64,000 nt of DNA, taken from the NCBI GenBank assembly GCA_017303795.1, contig JAFLBR010000002.1, positions 310,001 to 374,000 on the forward strand. The letters are read 5' to 3'. The position numbers and the translations under genes are program-made. Of this stretch, positions 7,786-16,335 are shown one piece after another; position 1 is the stretch's first letter; every line of letters begins with the position of its first letter. The notes below the pieces were generated by a model that saw only the letters and a list, made by a program, of their open reading frames with translations, did not search any database and was not told where the DNA came from. The stretch comes from Cytophagales bacterium. Its GTDB lineage: Bacteria > Bacteroidota > Bacteroidia > Cytophagales > Cyclobacteriaceae.

Positions 7786-7820
7786 AAAGCCTTACTAACA
7801 AGTGAGGCTTTCATTTTTTT
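7786..7820 (+). terminator. Intrinsic terminator after galM
   Basis: AAAGCCTTACT (7786-7796) pairs with AGTGAGGCTTT (7801-7811) through an 11-bp stem with one G-T pair and loop AACA, followed by a T-rich tract. It isolates galM from the nos region. Confidence 0.8.
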
Positions 7821-7865
7821 CATAGCGAGTAGCTTTCACGCGCCAACTTAAGAAACTTTATGAGA

Positions 7866-7889
7866 GGTTTATGATTCTGATCATAAACC
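7866..7889. promoter_or_regulatory. FNR/CRP-type palindromic operator upstream of the nos-region regulator
   Basis: GGTTTATGAT, spacer TCTG, ATCATAAACC: a perfect 10-bp inverted repeat with a 4-base spacer. Its core ATGAT-N4-ATCAT differs from the FNR box TTGAT-N4-ATCAA by one base in each half. The centre (7877.5) lies about 41.5 bases before a start point near 7919 predicted from the -7-like element at 7908-7915, the spacing of class II activators. Confidence 0.7.
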
Positions 7890-7907
7890 AAGAGTAGTTC
7901 AATCCCT

Positions 7908-7915
7908 GATATTTG
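7908..7915 (+). promoter_or_regulatory. Candidate -7 element for the Crp/Fnr gene
   Basis: GATATTTG matches TAnnTTTG except for the first base. It lies 14 bases before the ATG at 7930 and at the expected distance downstream of the palindromic operator. No good -33 element was seen, as is common for activator-dependent promoters. Confidence 0.35.
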
Positions 7916-7929
7916 TCTGGTCAATTTCT

Positions 7930-8703
7930 ATGAAAAGGAATAGCGTACCATCTTGCCTCACCGAATTTAATTCAATCTGGAATCCTGTATTGGGTGCCTT
8001 CTTAAAACAAGTCATATCTCAAACTGATAAAAATCATTTTTTACCGGAGACAACACGGGTAGGTTTGATACAACAAATCCGCCCGCTTATGATTGATCCA
8101 TTGGTTCTACTGCGTTATGGTGCTCGCGAAGTAAGCCTTCAAAAAGATGACGTACTTTTTCGAGAAGGTGATGAAGCATTGTATTATTTTCAGATGCGAA
8201 GCGGCTCCATAAAAATGATCACTAACAGCCCGGATGGTCAGGAATTTATTCAAGGAATATTTAAGGGTGCTGATAGTTTTGGCGAGCCACCTTTACTCTG
8301 TTCATTTCCTTACCCCAGTAATGCCATTGCGTTAGAGCCTTCTATTGTGATTAAACTTTCCAAAGAAAAGTTTCTAATGCTGCTGCGCGAAAATTTCGAA
8401 ATCCATCTTCATCTTGATAAGGTTTTGTGCCAACGCCTGCGCTACAAATCCATGGTGTTATCAGAAATTTCTTTTTACGATCCGGAGCATCGCATTATGA
8501 GTTTACTGCAATACTTAAAAGAAGAAGCGCATCAAAGCAAGTTTACCGGAATGATTCGTGAGAATCATGCATATGAAGTGCCTTTTACCCGGCAGCAGTT
8601 GGCCGATATGAGTGGGCTTCGGGTAGAAACTGTAATCCGCACAGTTAAAAGGATGGAAGAAGAGGGCAAAGTAAAATTGATTGGAAGAAAAATCACACTT
8701 TAA
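7930..8703 (+). CDS. Crp/Fnr-family transcriptional regulator, likely controller of the nos genes
   Basis: 257 residues. A helical N-terminal extension (about 1-50) precedes a cNMP-binding-type beta-roll (about 55-165; VLFREGDEALYYFQMRSGSI, then FGEPPLL), the long dimer helix, and a C-terminal winged HTH (about 205-257; FTRQQLADMSGLRVETVIRT). I see no cysteine cluster like that of oxygen-sensing FNR, so DNR-like or ligand-responsive behaviour is possible. It lies 9 bases upstream of the cytochrome c gene at the head of the N2O reductase island, and has a perfect FNR-like palindrome in its own leader. Positive autoregulation and activation of the whole island under low oxygen or nitrogen oxides is inferred. 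Confidence 0.9.
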   Translation: MKRNSVPSCLTEFNSIWNPVLGAFLKQVISQTDKNHFLPETTRVGLIQQIRPLMIDPLVLLRYGAREVSLQKDDVLFREGDEALYYFQMRSGSIKMITNSPDGQEFIQGIFKGADSFGEPPLLCSFPYPSNAIALEPSIVIKLSKEKFLMLLRENFEIHLHLDKVLCQRLRYKSMVLSEISFYDPEHRIMSLLQYLKEEAHQSKFTGMIRENHAYEVPFTRQQLADMSGLRVETVIRTVKRMEEEGKVKLIGRKITL

Positions 8704-8712
8704 ATAAAACCT

Positions 8713-9180
8713 ATGAAAACAATTAAATCTCTTTTTGGAGTAAGTCTGGTAGCAGTCATGTTTGCCTGCGCACCAGAAAAACCTGTGGATAAGGAGGAGA
8801 AAGATCTGAATAAAAGTGCTGTGGAGGCAATTACCGATCCCACCAAAGGGATTGGAGCAGTAAAAAATGTAACACTCAATACACCATTAGAACAAGATCG
8901 CGTAAAGCGCGGCTTGGCTATTTATGAAATGAAGTGCTTGTCGTGCCACAAGCTTGATGAAACCCGGATTGTTGGGCCTGGCTGGAAAGACGTTACCAAA
9001 AATCGCAAGCCAGAGTGGATCATGAATATGATTACCAATGTTGATGTAATGCTGGAACAAGATCCCGAAGCGCAAAAGTTGCTGGAGTTGTGTTTGATGC
9101 GAATGCCAAATCAAAACATGTCGATTGGTGATGCGCGCGATGTACTTGAATTTATGCGTCAGAATGATGGTGAAAAATAG
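8713..9180 (+). CDS. Monoheme c-type cytochrome, lipoprotein
   Basis: 155 residues with a lipoprotein signal (MKTIKSLFGVSLVAVMFACA; Cys19 is the anchor). One heme-binding site, KCLSCHKL, at about residues 75-80. A downstream Met in RMPNQNMS is a likely sixth heme ligand. Fold and size fit class I cytochrome c. It lies between the Crp/Fnr gene and nosZ, so it probably delivers electrons from the quinol pool to NosZ, the role small c-type cytochromes play in clade II nos loci. The donor role is inferred from position. Confidence 0.88.
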   Translation: MKTIKSLFGVSLVAVMFACAPEKPVDKEEKDLNKSAVEAITDPTKGIGAVKNVTLNTPLEQDRVKRGLAIYEMKCLSCHKLDETRIVGPGWKDVTKNRKPEWIMNMITNVDVMLEQDPEAQKLLELCLMRMPNQNMSIGDARDVLEFMRQNDGEK

Positions 9181-9197
9181 AACTAACCAAATCTGCT

Positions 9198-9743
9198 ATG
9201 AAAAAATATCTTTTAATTCTTGCATTGTTTGCGTGGGCTTGTGGTCAGCAAACAACTAGTACCGAAACCGCGGTAGACGCTAACGTTCCGGCTGGGGGCC
9301 AGTCAAATGTAGAGGATAGCGACTCACAACCGGATGTGGTAAAAATTGCTGTAAACTCGGCCGACCACACCACGTTGGTTGCTGCCCTTAAAGCTGCCGA
9401 ATATGTAGATGCGCTTTCCAATGCCGGGCCATTTACGGTTTTCGCACCGACTAATGCCGCGTTTGATAAACTTCCTGCCGGAACGTTGGAGACCTTAACC
9501 AAACCTGAAAACAAAGAACAACTGCGTACTATTCTGGAATACCATGTGTATGTGGGTGTACTAACCGAAACCATTATTCAGGATGGTATGAAATTAAACC
9601 AGGTTAGCCTGGATAATGTAACGCTCAATAAAAAAGACGGCAAGCTTACTGTTAATGGTGCTAACGTGTTGGGATCTGCCCGCGGCTCAAATGGAATAGT
9701 TTACATTATTGATGCCGTGTTGTTACCGCCCGCTAAAAATTGA
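9198..9743 (+). CDS. Fasciclin (FAS1) domain lipoprotein
   Basis: 181 residues. MKKYLLILALFAWACGQQ is a lipoprotein signal with Cys15 as the anchor. A linker rich in Thr, Ser and Asp (about 20-48) precedes one FAS1 domain (about 50-180), with the classic segments FTVFAPTNAAFDKLP, ILEYHVYVGVLT, VTLNKKDGKLTVNGANVLGS and GIVYIIDAVLLPP. FAS1 domains mediate adhesion or protein contacts. It lies 17 bases after the cytochrome and 27 bases before nosZ, so it is part of the island. A scaffold that holds cytochrome and reductase together is possible but unproven. Confidence 0.88.
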   Translation: MKKYLLILALFAWACGQQTTSTETAVDANVPAGGQSNVEDSDSQPDVVKIAVNSADHTTLVAALKAAEYVDALSNAGPFTVFAPTNAAFDKLPAGTLETLTKPENKEQLRTILEYHVYVGVLTETIIQDGMKLNQVSLDNVTLNKKDGKLTVNGANVLGSARGSNGIVYIIDAVLLPPAKN

Positions 9744-9770
9744 TTCTCTCTTCACTAAATATTACTTTTT

Positions 9771-11762
9771 ATGAAAACTAAAATACATCGCCTGCTTACT
9801 TTGCTGGTAATATTCACCAGCGCAGTTGTATGGCAAAGTTGTAAACCTAAGGCGCCTGCCAGTGTGGCTATGGGCGATGCAGCCTCCAAAGCATTTGTAC
9901 CACCAGGAAAGTATGATGAATTCTATAATGTAGTTTCGGGAGGATTCAATGGCCAGATGAGTATCTACGGTCTTCCATCGGGACGATTGTTTCGTATCAT
10001 TCCGGTTTTTTCACAGTTTCCGGAAAGCGGTTGGGGTTACAGCGAAGAAACAAAACCTATGCTTAATACCTCGCATGGTTTTGTTCCGTGGGATGACCTG
10101 CACCACATTGCATTATCCACCACCAATGGCGAGCACGATGGCCGCTGGGCTTTCGGTAATGCAAACAATACACCCCGCGTAGCGCGGGTGGATATGAAAA
10201 CTTTTAAAACGGTAGAAATCTTAGAATTGCCCAATAGCGGTGGTAATCACTCATCGCCTTTTATTACCGAGAATACCGAGTATGTGGTGGCGGGCACTCG
10301 CTTTAGTGTTCCGGTAGGCGATAAAACCGATGTTCCCATCAGTTCTTTCAAAGAGAACTTCAAAGGCTATATCAGTTTTATTTCAGTTGACCCGACCGAT
10401 GGCAAAATGAAAATTGCGTTTCAGCTAAAGACTCCCGGTGTAAGTTTTGACCTTGCCCGTGCAGGTAAAGGAAAATCGCACGGTTGGTTCTTTTTCTCCA
10501 CCTATAATACCGAACAAGCCTACACACTTTTGGAAGTAAATGCTTCGCAAAAAGATAAGGACTTTATTATGGCTGTTAACTGGAAAAAAGCTGAAGAGTA
10601 TATCAAAGCCGGAAAGGGAACAAAATCAAAAGCAAAATATGCGCATAATGTTTGGGACGAACACACTCACACAGGCGTATCAACTATAATGGATGAAGTA
10701 CTTCAATTAGATCCGGCTGAATTGAAAGATATTATCTATTTTATCCCTTGTCCTAAGTCGCCACACGGTTGCGATACCGATCCAACTGGCGAATACATTG
10801 TAGGTAGTGGAAAGTTAGCCGCGTTAATACCCGTATTCTCGTTTACCAAAATACAACAAGCTATTGCCAACAAAGAATTTGAAGGCGAGTTTGCTGGTAT
10901 TCCGGTTATTAAATATGAAGCCGCTTTACATGGCGAAGTGAAGAAGCCAGGCCTTGGTCCATTGCATACTGAGTTTGATGCTAAGGGCAATGCCTATACT
11001 TCGTTTTTTGTTTCGTCTGAGATTGTGAAGTGGAATGTACAATCGCTTGAAGTTTTAGATCGGGTACCAACTTACTATTCAATCGGTCACCTGAGTGTAC
11101 CTGGAGGCCCGACTAAAAAACCGCATGGTAAATATGTGGTTGCTTATAATAAGATTACGAAAGACCGGTATTTGCCTACGGGTCCTGAGCTTACACAGTC
11201 TGCACAATTGTATGACATCAGCGGTGATAAGATGCAACTCATACTTGATTTCCCTACCACAGGAGAACCTCATTATGCTGAGTCGATACCGGCTGAATTG
11301 GTAATGCCTAATTCGGTAAAGATTTTTAAGCTGGAAGAAAACAAGCATCCCTATGCAGCTTTAGGCGAAGGCCAGGCAAAGGTTGAGCGCAAAGGAAATC
11401 AGGTGCATGTGTATATGACGGCCATCCGCTCGCACCTTACACCCGATAACATTGAAGGTGTTAAGCTTGGCGATGATGTTTATTTTCACGTAACTAACCT
11501 GGAACAGGATTGGGATGTGCCACATGGCTTTGCAATTAAAGGTGCAAGCACTGCCGAAGTTTTGGTAATGCCCGGTGAAACGCAAACGTTAAAATGGAAA
11601 CCATTAACTACGGGTGTGTTTCCATTCTACTGCACCGACTTCTGTTCAGCATTGCATCAGGAAATGCAAGGTTATGTGCGCGTATCGCCAGCAGGTAGTA
11701 ATGTCCCCTTGAAATTTTCAACCGGTAAAATCGATGACCAAAGCAGTGGCGCTGGTCAATAG
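9771..11762 (+). CDS. nosZ: Nitrous oxide reductase, Sec-dependent (clade II) type
   Basis: Reduces N2O to N2 in the periplasm with two copper centres. 663 residues. The N-terminus MKTKIHRLLTLLVIFTSAVV lacks twin Arg and ends in a Cys (WQSC), so export is by Sec and probably with lipid anchoring, as in clade II. The beta-propeller (about residues 50-520) carries the CuZ histidines in DDLHHIA, GEHDGRW, GKSHGWF, EHTHTG, SPHGCD, GPLHTEF and KKPHGKY. The C-terminal cupredoxin domain has the CuA ligands in FPFYCTDFCSALHQEMQGY (C-x3-C-x3-H-x2-M). All accessory genes for copper delivery follow. The protein should be functional. Confidence 0.97.
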   Translation: MKTKIHRLLTLLVIFTSAVVWQSCKPKAPASVAMGDAASKAFVPPGKYDEFYNVVSGGFNGQMSIYGLPSGRLFRIIPVFSQFPESGWGYSEETKPMLNTSHGFVPWDDLHHIALSTTNGEHDGRWAFGNANNTPRVARVDMKTFKTVEILELPNSGGNHSSPFITENTEYVVAGTRFSVPVGDKTDVPISSFKENFKGYISFISVDPTDGKMKIAFQLKTPGVSFDLARAGKGKSHGWFFFSTYNTEQAYTLLEVNASQKDKDFIMAVNWKKAEEYIKAGKGTKSKAKYAHNVWDEHTHTGVSTIMDEVLQLDPAELKDIIYFIPCPKSPHGCDTDPTGEYIVGSGKLAALIPVFSFTKIQQAIANKEFEGEFAGIPVIKYEAALHGEVKKPGLGPLHTEFDAKGNAYTSFFVSSEIVKWNVQSLEVLDRVPTYYSIGHLSVPGGPTKKPHGKYVVAYNKITKDRYLPTGPELTQSAQLYDISGDKMQLILDFPTTGEPHYAESIPAELVMPNSVKIFKLEENKHPYAALGEGQAKVERKGNQVHVYMTAIRSHLTPDNIEGVKLGDDVYFHVTNLEQDWDVPHGFAIKGASTAEVLVMPGETQTLKWKPLTTGVFPFYCTDFCSALHQEMQGYVRVSPAGSNVPLKFSTGKIDDQSSGAGQ

Positions 11763-11808
11763 ATCTCGTCTTCAAGCGAGTTGAAATTCATAGTTTCCAG
11801 GTTGAAGG

Positions 11809-11835
11809 CCCCGCTCCGCCTTGGCGGATGCGGGG
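11809..11835. other. GC-rich hairpin between nosZ and the next gene
   Basis: CCCCGC (11809-11814) pairs with GCGGGG (11830-11835), and an inner CCGC/GCGG stem closes the loop. No T tract follows. It may stabilise the 3' end of nosZ mRNA and help give the reductase a different expression level from the accessory genes. Confidence 0.55.
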
Positions 11836-11856
11836 TTCACTAAAACACAAACTAAA

Positions 11857-12438
11857 ATGAAAACGCTTAAGCCTTTATCGCGTCTGGTGGTTGCAATAGC
11901 TGCTCTGTTAATGGTAAGCGCCTACTTTGTTCCGCTGTGGCAAATCTTAATGTGGGCACCACAATATCCCGAAGGTTTGGAAATGGATATCTGGATTAAC
12001 ACGATTACCGGAGATGTGAAAGTAATCAGTGCCCTTAATCATTATATCGGTATGAAGCATATCGAAGTTGAAATGTTTCCGGAGTTTGGGTATATGATTT
12101 ACATCGTTGGGTTTTTAATTGGGTTCGGATTGTTAACAGCGCTGATCAATCGCAGGTTCATGTTATGGATGTTTAGTTTGTTGTTGGTAGCAACTGCCGT
12201 TGCAGCCTTGGTAGATTTCTGGTTGTGGGGTTATGATTATGGACACAACCTGGATCCGACAGCGGCTATCAATATTCCGGGAATGTCGTATCAACCGCCA
12301 CTAATTGGCACCAAACAACTTTTAAACTTCACAGCATTTTCGGGGCCTGATATAGGTGGATGGATTTTTATAATCGCTGGCGTTTTGATTATGGGCACAC
12401 TGGGTTTTGAATTGTACACCCAAAAGAAAAAAGTATGA
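11857..12438 (+). CDS. NosB-like integral membrane protein of the nos cluster
   Basis: About 193 residues from ATG 11857, which is preferred over the in-frame GTG/TTG region at 11821 because it starts MKTLKPLSRLVVAIAALLMV. Four predicted membrane helices, at about residues 8-27, 84-104, 107-128 and 163-184. The first loop contains WAPQYPEGLEMDIWIN and LNHYIGMKHIEVEMFPEF, rich in His and Met and possibly metal-binding. Clade II nos clusters commonly contain a membrane protein of unknown role called NosB. I assign this by position and topology rather than by a decisive motif. Its stop overlaps the nosL start (ATGA). Confidence 0.65.
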   Translation: MKTLKPLSRLVVAIAALLMVSAYFVPLWQILMWAPQYPEGLEMDIWINTITGDVKVISALNHYIGMKHIEVEMFPEFGYMIYIVGFLIGFGLLTALINRRFMLWMFSLLLVATAVAALVDFWLWGYDYGHNLDPTAAINIPGMSYQPPLIGTKQLLNFTAFSGPDIGGWIFIIAGVLIMGTLGFELYTQKKKV

Positions 12439-12866
12439 AAGTTTGTTGGATGTGGATAATGGGTTTGGCAATGGTGGGTTGCACGGCTAAGCCCGAGCCA
12501 TTGGTGTTTGGTAAAGATGCCTGCCATACTTGTAAAATGACTTTAGTAGATAGCAAGTACGGTGCAGAGCTTGTAACTAAGAAAGGCAAGATTTATAAAT
12601 TCGATGATTTGAATTGTATGTTGAACTTCTACCATTCCGGTTACGAAGAAATTTCTGATTTTAAATTTATTCAGGTGATAGATTTTTCGGTGCCTGAAAA
12701 ATTAATTGATGCGCAACATGCCTGGTATGTAAAGTCGGCTAACCTGCGCACACCCATGGCCAGCGAAGTGGCAGCCTTTGAAACGGAACAATCAACACAA
12801 GTACTTAAGAAAGAATGGAACGGAGTGTTGTTAAGCTGGGGCGAAATTCAAACACAGTTTAAATAA
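12435..12866 (+). CDS. nosL: NosL, copper chaperone lipoprotein
   Basis: 143 residues. The signal ends in GLAMVGCTAK, giving a lipid-anchored periplasmic protein. The copper site is plain: DACHTCKMTL, the CxxCxM pattern of NosL, at about residues 32-38. The rest (KGKIYKFDDLNCMLNFY) is typical of the family. NosL binds Cu(I) and passes it towards the NosDFY complex for maturation of NosZ. It overlaps the preceding gene by 4 bases and precedes nosD by 4 bases. Confidence 0.93.
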   Translation: MKVCWMWIMGLAMVGCTAKPEPLVFGKDACHTCKMTLVDSKYGAELVTKKGKIYKFDDLNCMLNFYHSGYEEISDFKFIQVIDFSVPEKLIDAQHAWYVKSANLRTPMASEVAAFETEQSTQVLKKEWNGVLLSWGEIQTQFK

Positions 12867-12870
12867 AGAG

Positions 12871-14109
12871 ATGTTAAGGTTGGTTGTAATTACGGTAATG
12901 CTGATCAGTTGCTCTATAAGCAATGCAACCACTTTTATTGTTGGTGCAAGCCAAAAAGTAAAGCACATCAAAGATGCAATCATACAGGCACAACCAGGCG
13001 ATACAGTGTTGATTCAATCAGGCGTTTATCGCGAAGGAAATCTTATTCTTCAAAAATCACTTGTTATAAAAGGGGAAGGCTATCCGATACTAGATGGTGA
13101 AAATCAATATGAAATCTTTACCATTCACGCCAATGACGTGGTAATTGAAGGTTTGAAATTTAGAAACACCGGTATTGCCAGTATTAACGACCTTGCAGCA
13201 ATTAAACTGTTGGAGTCGAGTCGGGTTAGGATTCTGAAGAACAAATTCGAAAATACTTTCTTCGGAATCTATCTCGCCAACGCATCGCATGTGTGGATTG
13301 ATGGAAACGAATTGCAGGCTGAGGCCGAAGCCGAACATCAGATCGGTAATGGCATTCATTTGTGGAAGTGCACTAACATTACCATTAACAATAATACGGT
13401 AAAAGGTCATCGCGATGGAATTTATTTCGAGTTTGTCACGAACTCCTTAATCACTAACAATCACAGCGAAGGTAACATGCGGTATGGCTTGCATTTTATG
13501 TTTTCGCATAACGATGAATATCGCAACAATACATTTGTAAATAATGGAGCTGGGGTAGCGGTAATGTACACCAAAGAGGTTACTATGGTTAACAATACAT
13601 TTGTTCATAACTGGGGGCCATCTGCCTATGGATTGCTATTAAAAGATATTCGCGACAGCGAGATTAATAATAATTACTTTCTGGAGAATTCAGTTGGAAT
13701 TTTTATGGAAGGCAGCAGTCGCAATAACATTCAACGAAATAAATTTTATCAGAACGGGTACGCGTTAAAGTTGCAAGCCAGTTGCGATGATAATATAATT
13801 CGCAAAAACAACTTTCAGCAAAACACATTCGATCTGGTAACCAATGGTAGTCTTGTGTTGAATAAAATTGACGCTAACTATTGGGATCGGTATGAAGGTT
13901 ATGATTTAGATAAAGATAAAACGGGCGATGTACCGTATAGACCTATCAGTATGTATGGCACTATTGTTGAACGAATGCCGCAGGCAATTTTATTGTGGCG
14001 AAGTTTTCTGGTGTTGTTGTTAGATAAAGCCGAGAAAGCCATACCCGTACTTACACCCGAAAATTTGATGGACACAACTCCCGCTATGTATCCGTATGAT
14101 TTTAATTGA
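12871..14109 (+). CDS. nosD: NosD, periplasmic beta-helix copper-insertion protein
   Basis: 412 residues with a Sec signal (MLRLVVITVMLISCSISNAT). The body is a right-handed parallel beta-helix made of repeated NNxF/NNxx turns, for example IDGNELQAEAEAE, ITINNNTVKGHRDG, NSLITNNHSEGNM, HNDEYRNNTFVNNG and EVTMVNNTFVHN. The C-terminal TSGSLVLNKIDANYWD-like region (NKIDANYWDRYEGYDLDKD) is a NosD hallmark. It works with the NosFY ABC transporter to assemble CuZ in NosZ. Its end overlaps the start of nosF by 14 bases, which suggests translational coupling. Confidence 0.93.
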   Translation: MLRLVVITVMLISCSISNATTFIVGASQKVKHIKDAIIQAQPGDTVLIQSGVYREGNLILQKSLVIKGEGYPILDGENQYEIFTIHANDVVIEGLKFRNTGIASINDLAAIKLLESSRVRILKNKFENTFFGIYLANASHVWIDGNELQAEAEAEHQIGNGIHLWKCTNITINNNTVKGHRDGIYFEFVTNSLITNNHSEGNMRYGLHFMFSHNDEYRNNTFVNNGAGVAVMYTKEVTMVNNTFVHNWGPSAYGLLLKDIRDSEINNNYFLENSVGIFMEGSSRNNIQRNKFYQNGYALKLQASCDDNIIRKNNFQQNTFDLVTNGSLVLNKIDANYWDRYEGYDLDKDKTGDVPYRPISMYGTIVERMPQAILLWRSFLVLLLDKAEKAIPVLTPENLMDTTPAMYPYDFN

Positions 14110-14824
14110 CAACATATCAAAAAAGTTTGGAACATTAACCGCACTTGATCAGGTTACGCTTGAGTTAAAAGGTGGGAAAAGTTATGCCTTGATTGGCCCG
14201 AATGGCTCGGGTAAAACAACATTAATAAAAAGTATACTCGGGCTGGTAGTTCCTACATCAGGCAATATTCTTTTTGATGAGGAAAGTATTTTAAACGATT
14301 GGAAGTACCGCGATAAAATCGGGTATATGCCGCAGATTGGTCGCTACCCCGAAAACATGCGCGTAGGGCAGTTGTTCGAAATGATGAAACACATCCGGCA
14401 GGATAAACCAAAGTTTGATGAAGAGTTACTGGATGCGTTTAAGCTTTATAAAATTTTCGATAAGCGGATGCACGCGCTTTCCGGAGGAACACGCCAAAAA
14501 GTAAGTGCAGCATTGGCATTTCTGTTTCATGCACCGGTTTTAATTTTAGACGAACCCACGGCTGGGCTCGATCCGGTTTCGGTTGAAATCCTGAAAGAGA
14601 AAATCGTGCACGAAAAACAAATGGGCAAGTTGTTAATGATCACTTCGCATATATTGAACGACCTGGACGAAATTGCTACTGAAATGGTGTACATGTTTGA
14701 AGGGAGAATTCAGTACAGCAACACAATTGAATTGCTCAAGGCAGAAACAAAGGAGACCAAACTTAACAAAGCAATTGCCACCCTTATCCGACAACGCGAA
14801 TTGTTGCAGTCTGTAACCGAATAG
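14096..14824 (+). CDS. nosF: NosF, ABC transporter ATPase
   Basis: 242 residues. Walker A GPNGSGKTT (about residues 34-42), signature LSGGTRQKVSAA (about 131-142) and Walker B VLILDEPTAGLDP (about 150-162), followed by the H-loop ITSHI. It powers the NosY permease and NosD in copper-centre assembly. It starts inside the end of nosD and is followed after 2 bases by nosY. Confidence 0.95.
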   Translation: MILIDNISKKFGTLTALDQVTLELKGGKSYALIGPNGSGKTTLIKSILGLVVPTSGNILFDEESILNDWKYRDKIGYMPQIGRYPENMRVGQLFEMMKHIRQDKPKFDEELLDAFKLYKIFDKRMHALSGGTRQKVSAALAFLFHAPVLILDEPTAGLDPVSVEILKEKIVHEKQMGKLLMITSHILNDLDEIATEMVYMFEGRIQYSNTIELLKAETKETKLNKAIATLIRQRELLQSVTE

Positions 14825-14826
14825 TC

Positions 14827-15594
14827 ATGACGCGCATTATTAAGTATGTATTCTACGATATTCTGCGCACACGGTTTATCCTTTTCTATACAGCCTTTTT
14901 AATGGTTTGTACATTTGCCTTCTTTCAGATTGATGGAGATTTTGGTAAGGTGGTATTAAGCCTGATGAACATAGTACTGATGGCCGTACCCTTGGTGAGT
15001 GTAGTATTTACCACGATTCATTTTTTTAATTCGTACGAGTTTATTGAATTGATGCTGGCACAACCGGTAAATCGCAGGGCTGTATTTCTGAGTGAATACC
15101 TCGCAGTAGCCTCATCGCTTTGCCTGGCGTTTGTGGTGGGCGTGGGTTTTCCGTTTGTATTGTATGGTGCGTGGCAACCCATTTCTTCTTTAATGATTAC
15201 GGGAATTTTTCTAACTCTCGTTTTTGTGTCGCTCGCATTTTTTGCCTCGGTATTAACCCGCGATAAAGCTAAGGCCATTGGTATTGCACTGCTTTTCTGG
15301 TTTTATTTCTCGCTTATATATGATGGCCTGCTGCTTTGGGTTATCTATTCGTTTAGCGATTACCCGCTAGAAAAACTTACGCTTACGCTCATTGCCTTTA
15401 ACCCGATTGATCTGGCCCGGATAATTATGTTATTGCAATTGGATATTTCCGCCCTGATGGGTTATACAGGAGCATTCTATAAAAACTTTTTTGGAAGTAA
15501 CCTCGGTATTTTGTTTTCGCTTTCGCTGCTGATAATTTGGGTCCTTTGGCCAATCTTGTTTGCCCTGCGCATTTTTAACAGGAAGGATTTATGA
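14827..15594 (+). CDS. nosY: NosY, ABC transporter permease
   Basis: 255 residues with about six membrane helices, including FILFYTAFLMVCTFAFF at the start and LGILFSLSLLIIWVLWPILF near the end. Topology and place in the nosDFY block identify it as the membrane partner of NosF. The EFIELMLAQPVNRRAVFLSE segment between helices 2 and 3 is typical of NosY-like ABC-2 permeases. The stop overlaps the next start (ATGA). Confidence 0.92.
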   Translation: MTRIIKYVFYDILRTRFILFYTAFLMVCTFAFFQIDGDFGKVVLSLMNIVLMAVPLVSVVFTTIHFFNSYEFIELMLAQPVNRRAVFLSEYLAVASSLCLAFVVGVGFPFVLYGAWQPISSLMITGIFLTLVFVSLAFFASVLTRDKAKAIGIALLFWFYFSLIYDGLLLWVIYSFSDYPLEKLTLTLIAFNPIDLARIIMLLQLDISALMGYTGAFYKNFFGSNLGILFSLSLLIIWVLWPILFALRIFNRKDL

Positions 15595-16025
15595 AGTGGC
15601 TGGTATTGCTGCACGTGCTGGGCGCTACGGTATGGGTTGGTGGACATTTAATATTATCGATAGGTTTTGTGCCGCGGGCCTTGCAACTGAAAGATGTAAA
15701 CATAATCACCACCTTCGAAAAAGGGTTTGAACGCATAGGCATCCCGGCATTGCTCGCCCAGATTGTTACCGGGCTATGGATGGCCACCTTGTATATTCCT
15801 CCAAGTCAATGGTTCAGTCTTGCTTCGGTGCATCATCAATACCTGTGGATTAAAATCGGGTTGGTGACGGGCACTTTACTATTGGCGATACATGCCCGGT
15901 TTTTTATTATACCCCGGCTATCTGCGCAAAACCTTCCTGCTATGGCGTTTCATATTGTGTTGGTTACCGTGTTGGCGGTAGGGTTGTTGCTAACCGGTTT
16001 AAGTTTCAGGTACATTTATTTTTAA
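15591..16025 (+). CDS. CopD-like integral membrane protein
   Basis: 144 residues with four membrane helices. His residues lie in or near them: LLHVLGATVWVGGHLILS in helix 1, VHHQYLWIKIGL before helix 3, and AIHARFF. The arrangement resembles the CopD/YcnJ copper-handling membrane domain, and the nos context, overlapping nosY by 4 bases, supports a role in copper uptake. Heme binding by the conserved His pairs is another possibility. Confidence 0.75.
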   Translation: MKWLVLLHVLGATVWVGGHLILSIGFVPRALQLKDVNIITTFEKGFERIGIPALLAQIVTGLWMATLYIPPSQWFSLASVHHQYLWIKIGLVTGTLLLAIHARFFIIPRLSAQNLPAMAFHIVLVTVLAVGLLLTGLSFRYIYF

Positions 16026-16029
16026 TCAT

Positions 16030-16335
16030 ATGGATATCCTAAACTCGATTGAATTTAGTCCGGGTAAACCCACGGTATTACAGATAAAAAAAACCGAAAC
16101 GATAAGAATGTTTTGTGTGGCCCTTGGTAAAGATCAACTGTTGCAAAAGCACCAGGCAAAAGTTCCAAGTCTCTTACTGGTATTGAAAGGCAGTGTTGAT
16201 TTCTTAATAGGAGGGGAGGTTATAACCTTACGGGAACTGGAAACTTACCAGATACCCGTAAACACCGATCATGAAGTTAAAGGCCGGCTAGATCAGAACA
16301 TTATATTAATAACACAGGAATTAAAATCGTTTTAA
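16030..16335 (+). CDS. Small cupin-like protein
   Basis: 101 residues. The beta-rich pattern (VPSLLLVLKGSVDFLIGGEV, then ETYQIPVNTDHEVKG) follows a one-domain cupin. The metal-binding His set of enzymatic cupins is largely missing; one His is seen in DHEVKG. It lies 4 bases after the CopD-like gene and directly abuts the hemoglobin gene, so all three are probably one transcript. Likely a sensor or binding protein; the ligand is unknown. Confidence 0.65.
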   Translation: MDILNSIEFSPGKPTVLQIKKTETIRMFCVALGKDQLLQKHQAKVPSLLLVLKGSVDFLIGGEVITLRELETYQIPVNTDHEVKGRLDQNIILITQELKSF

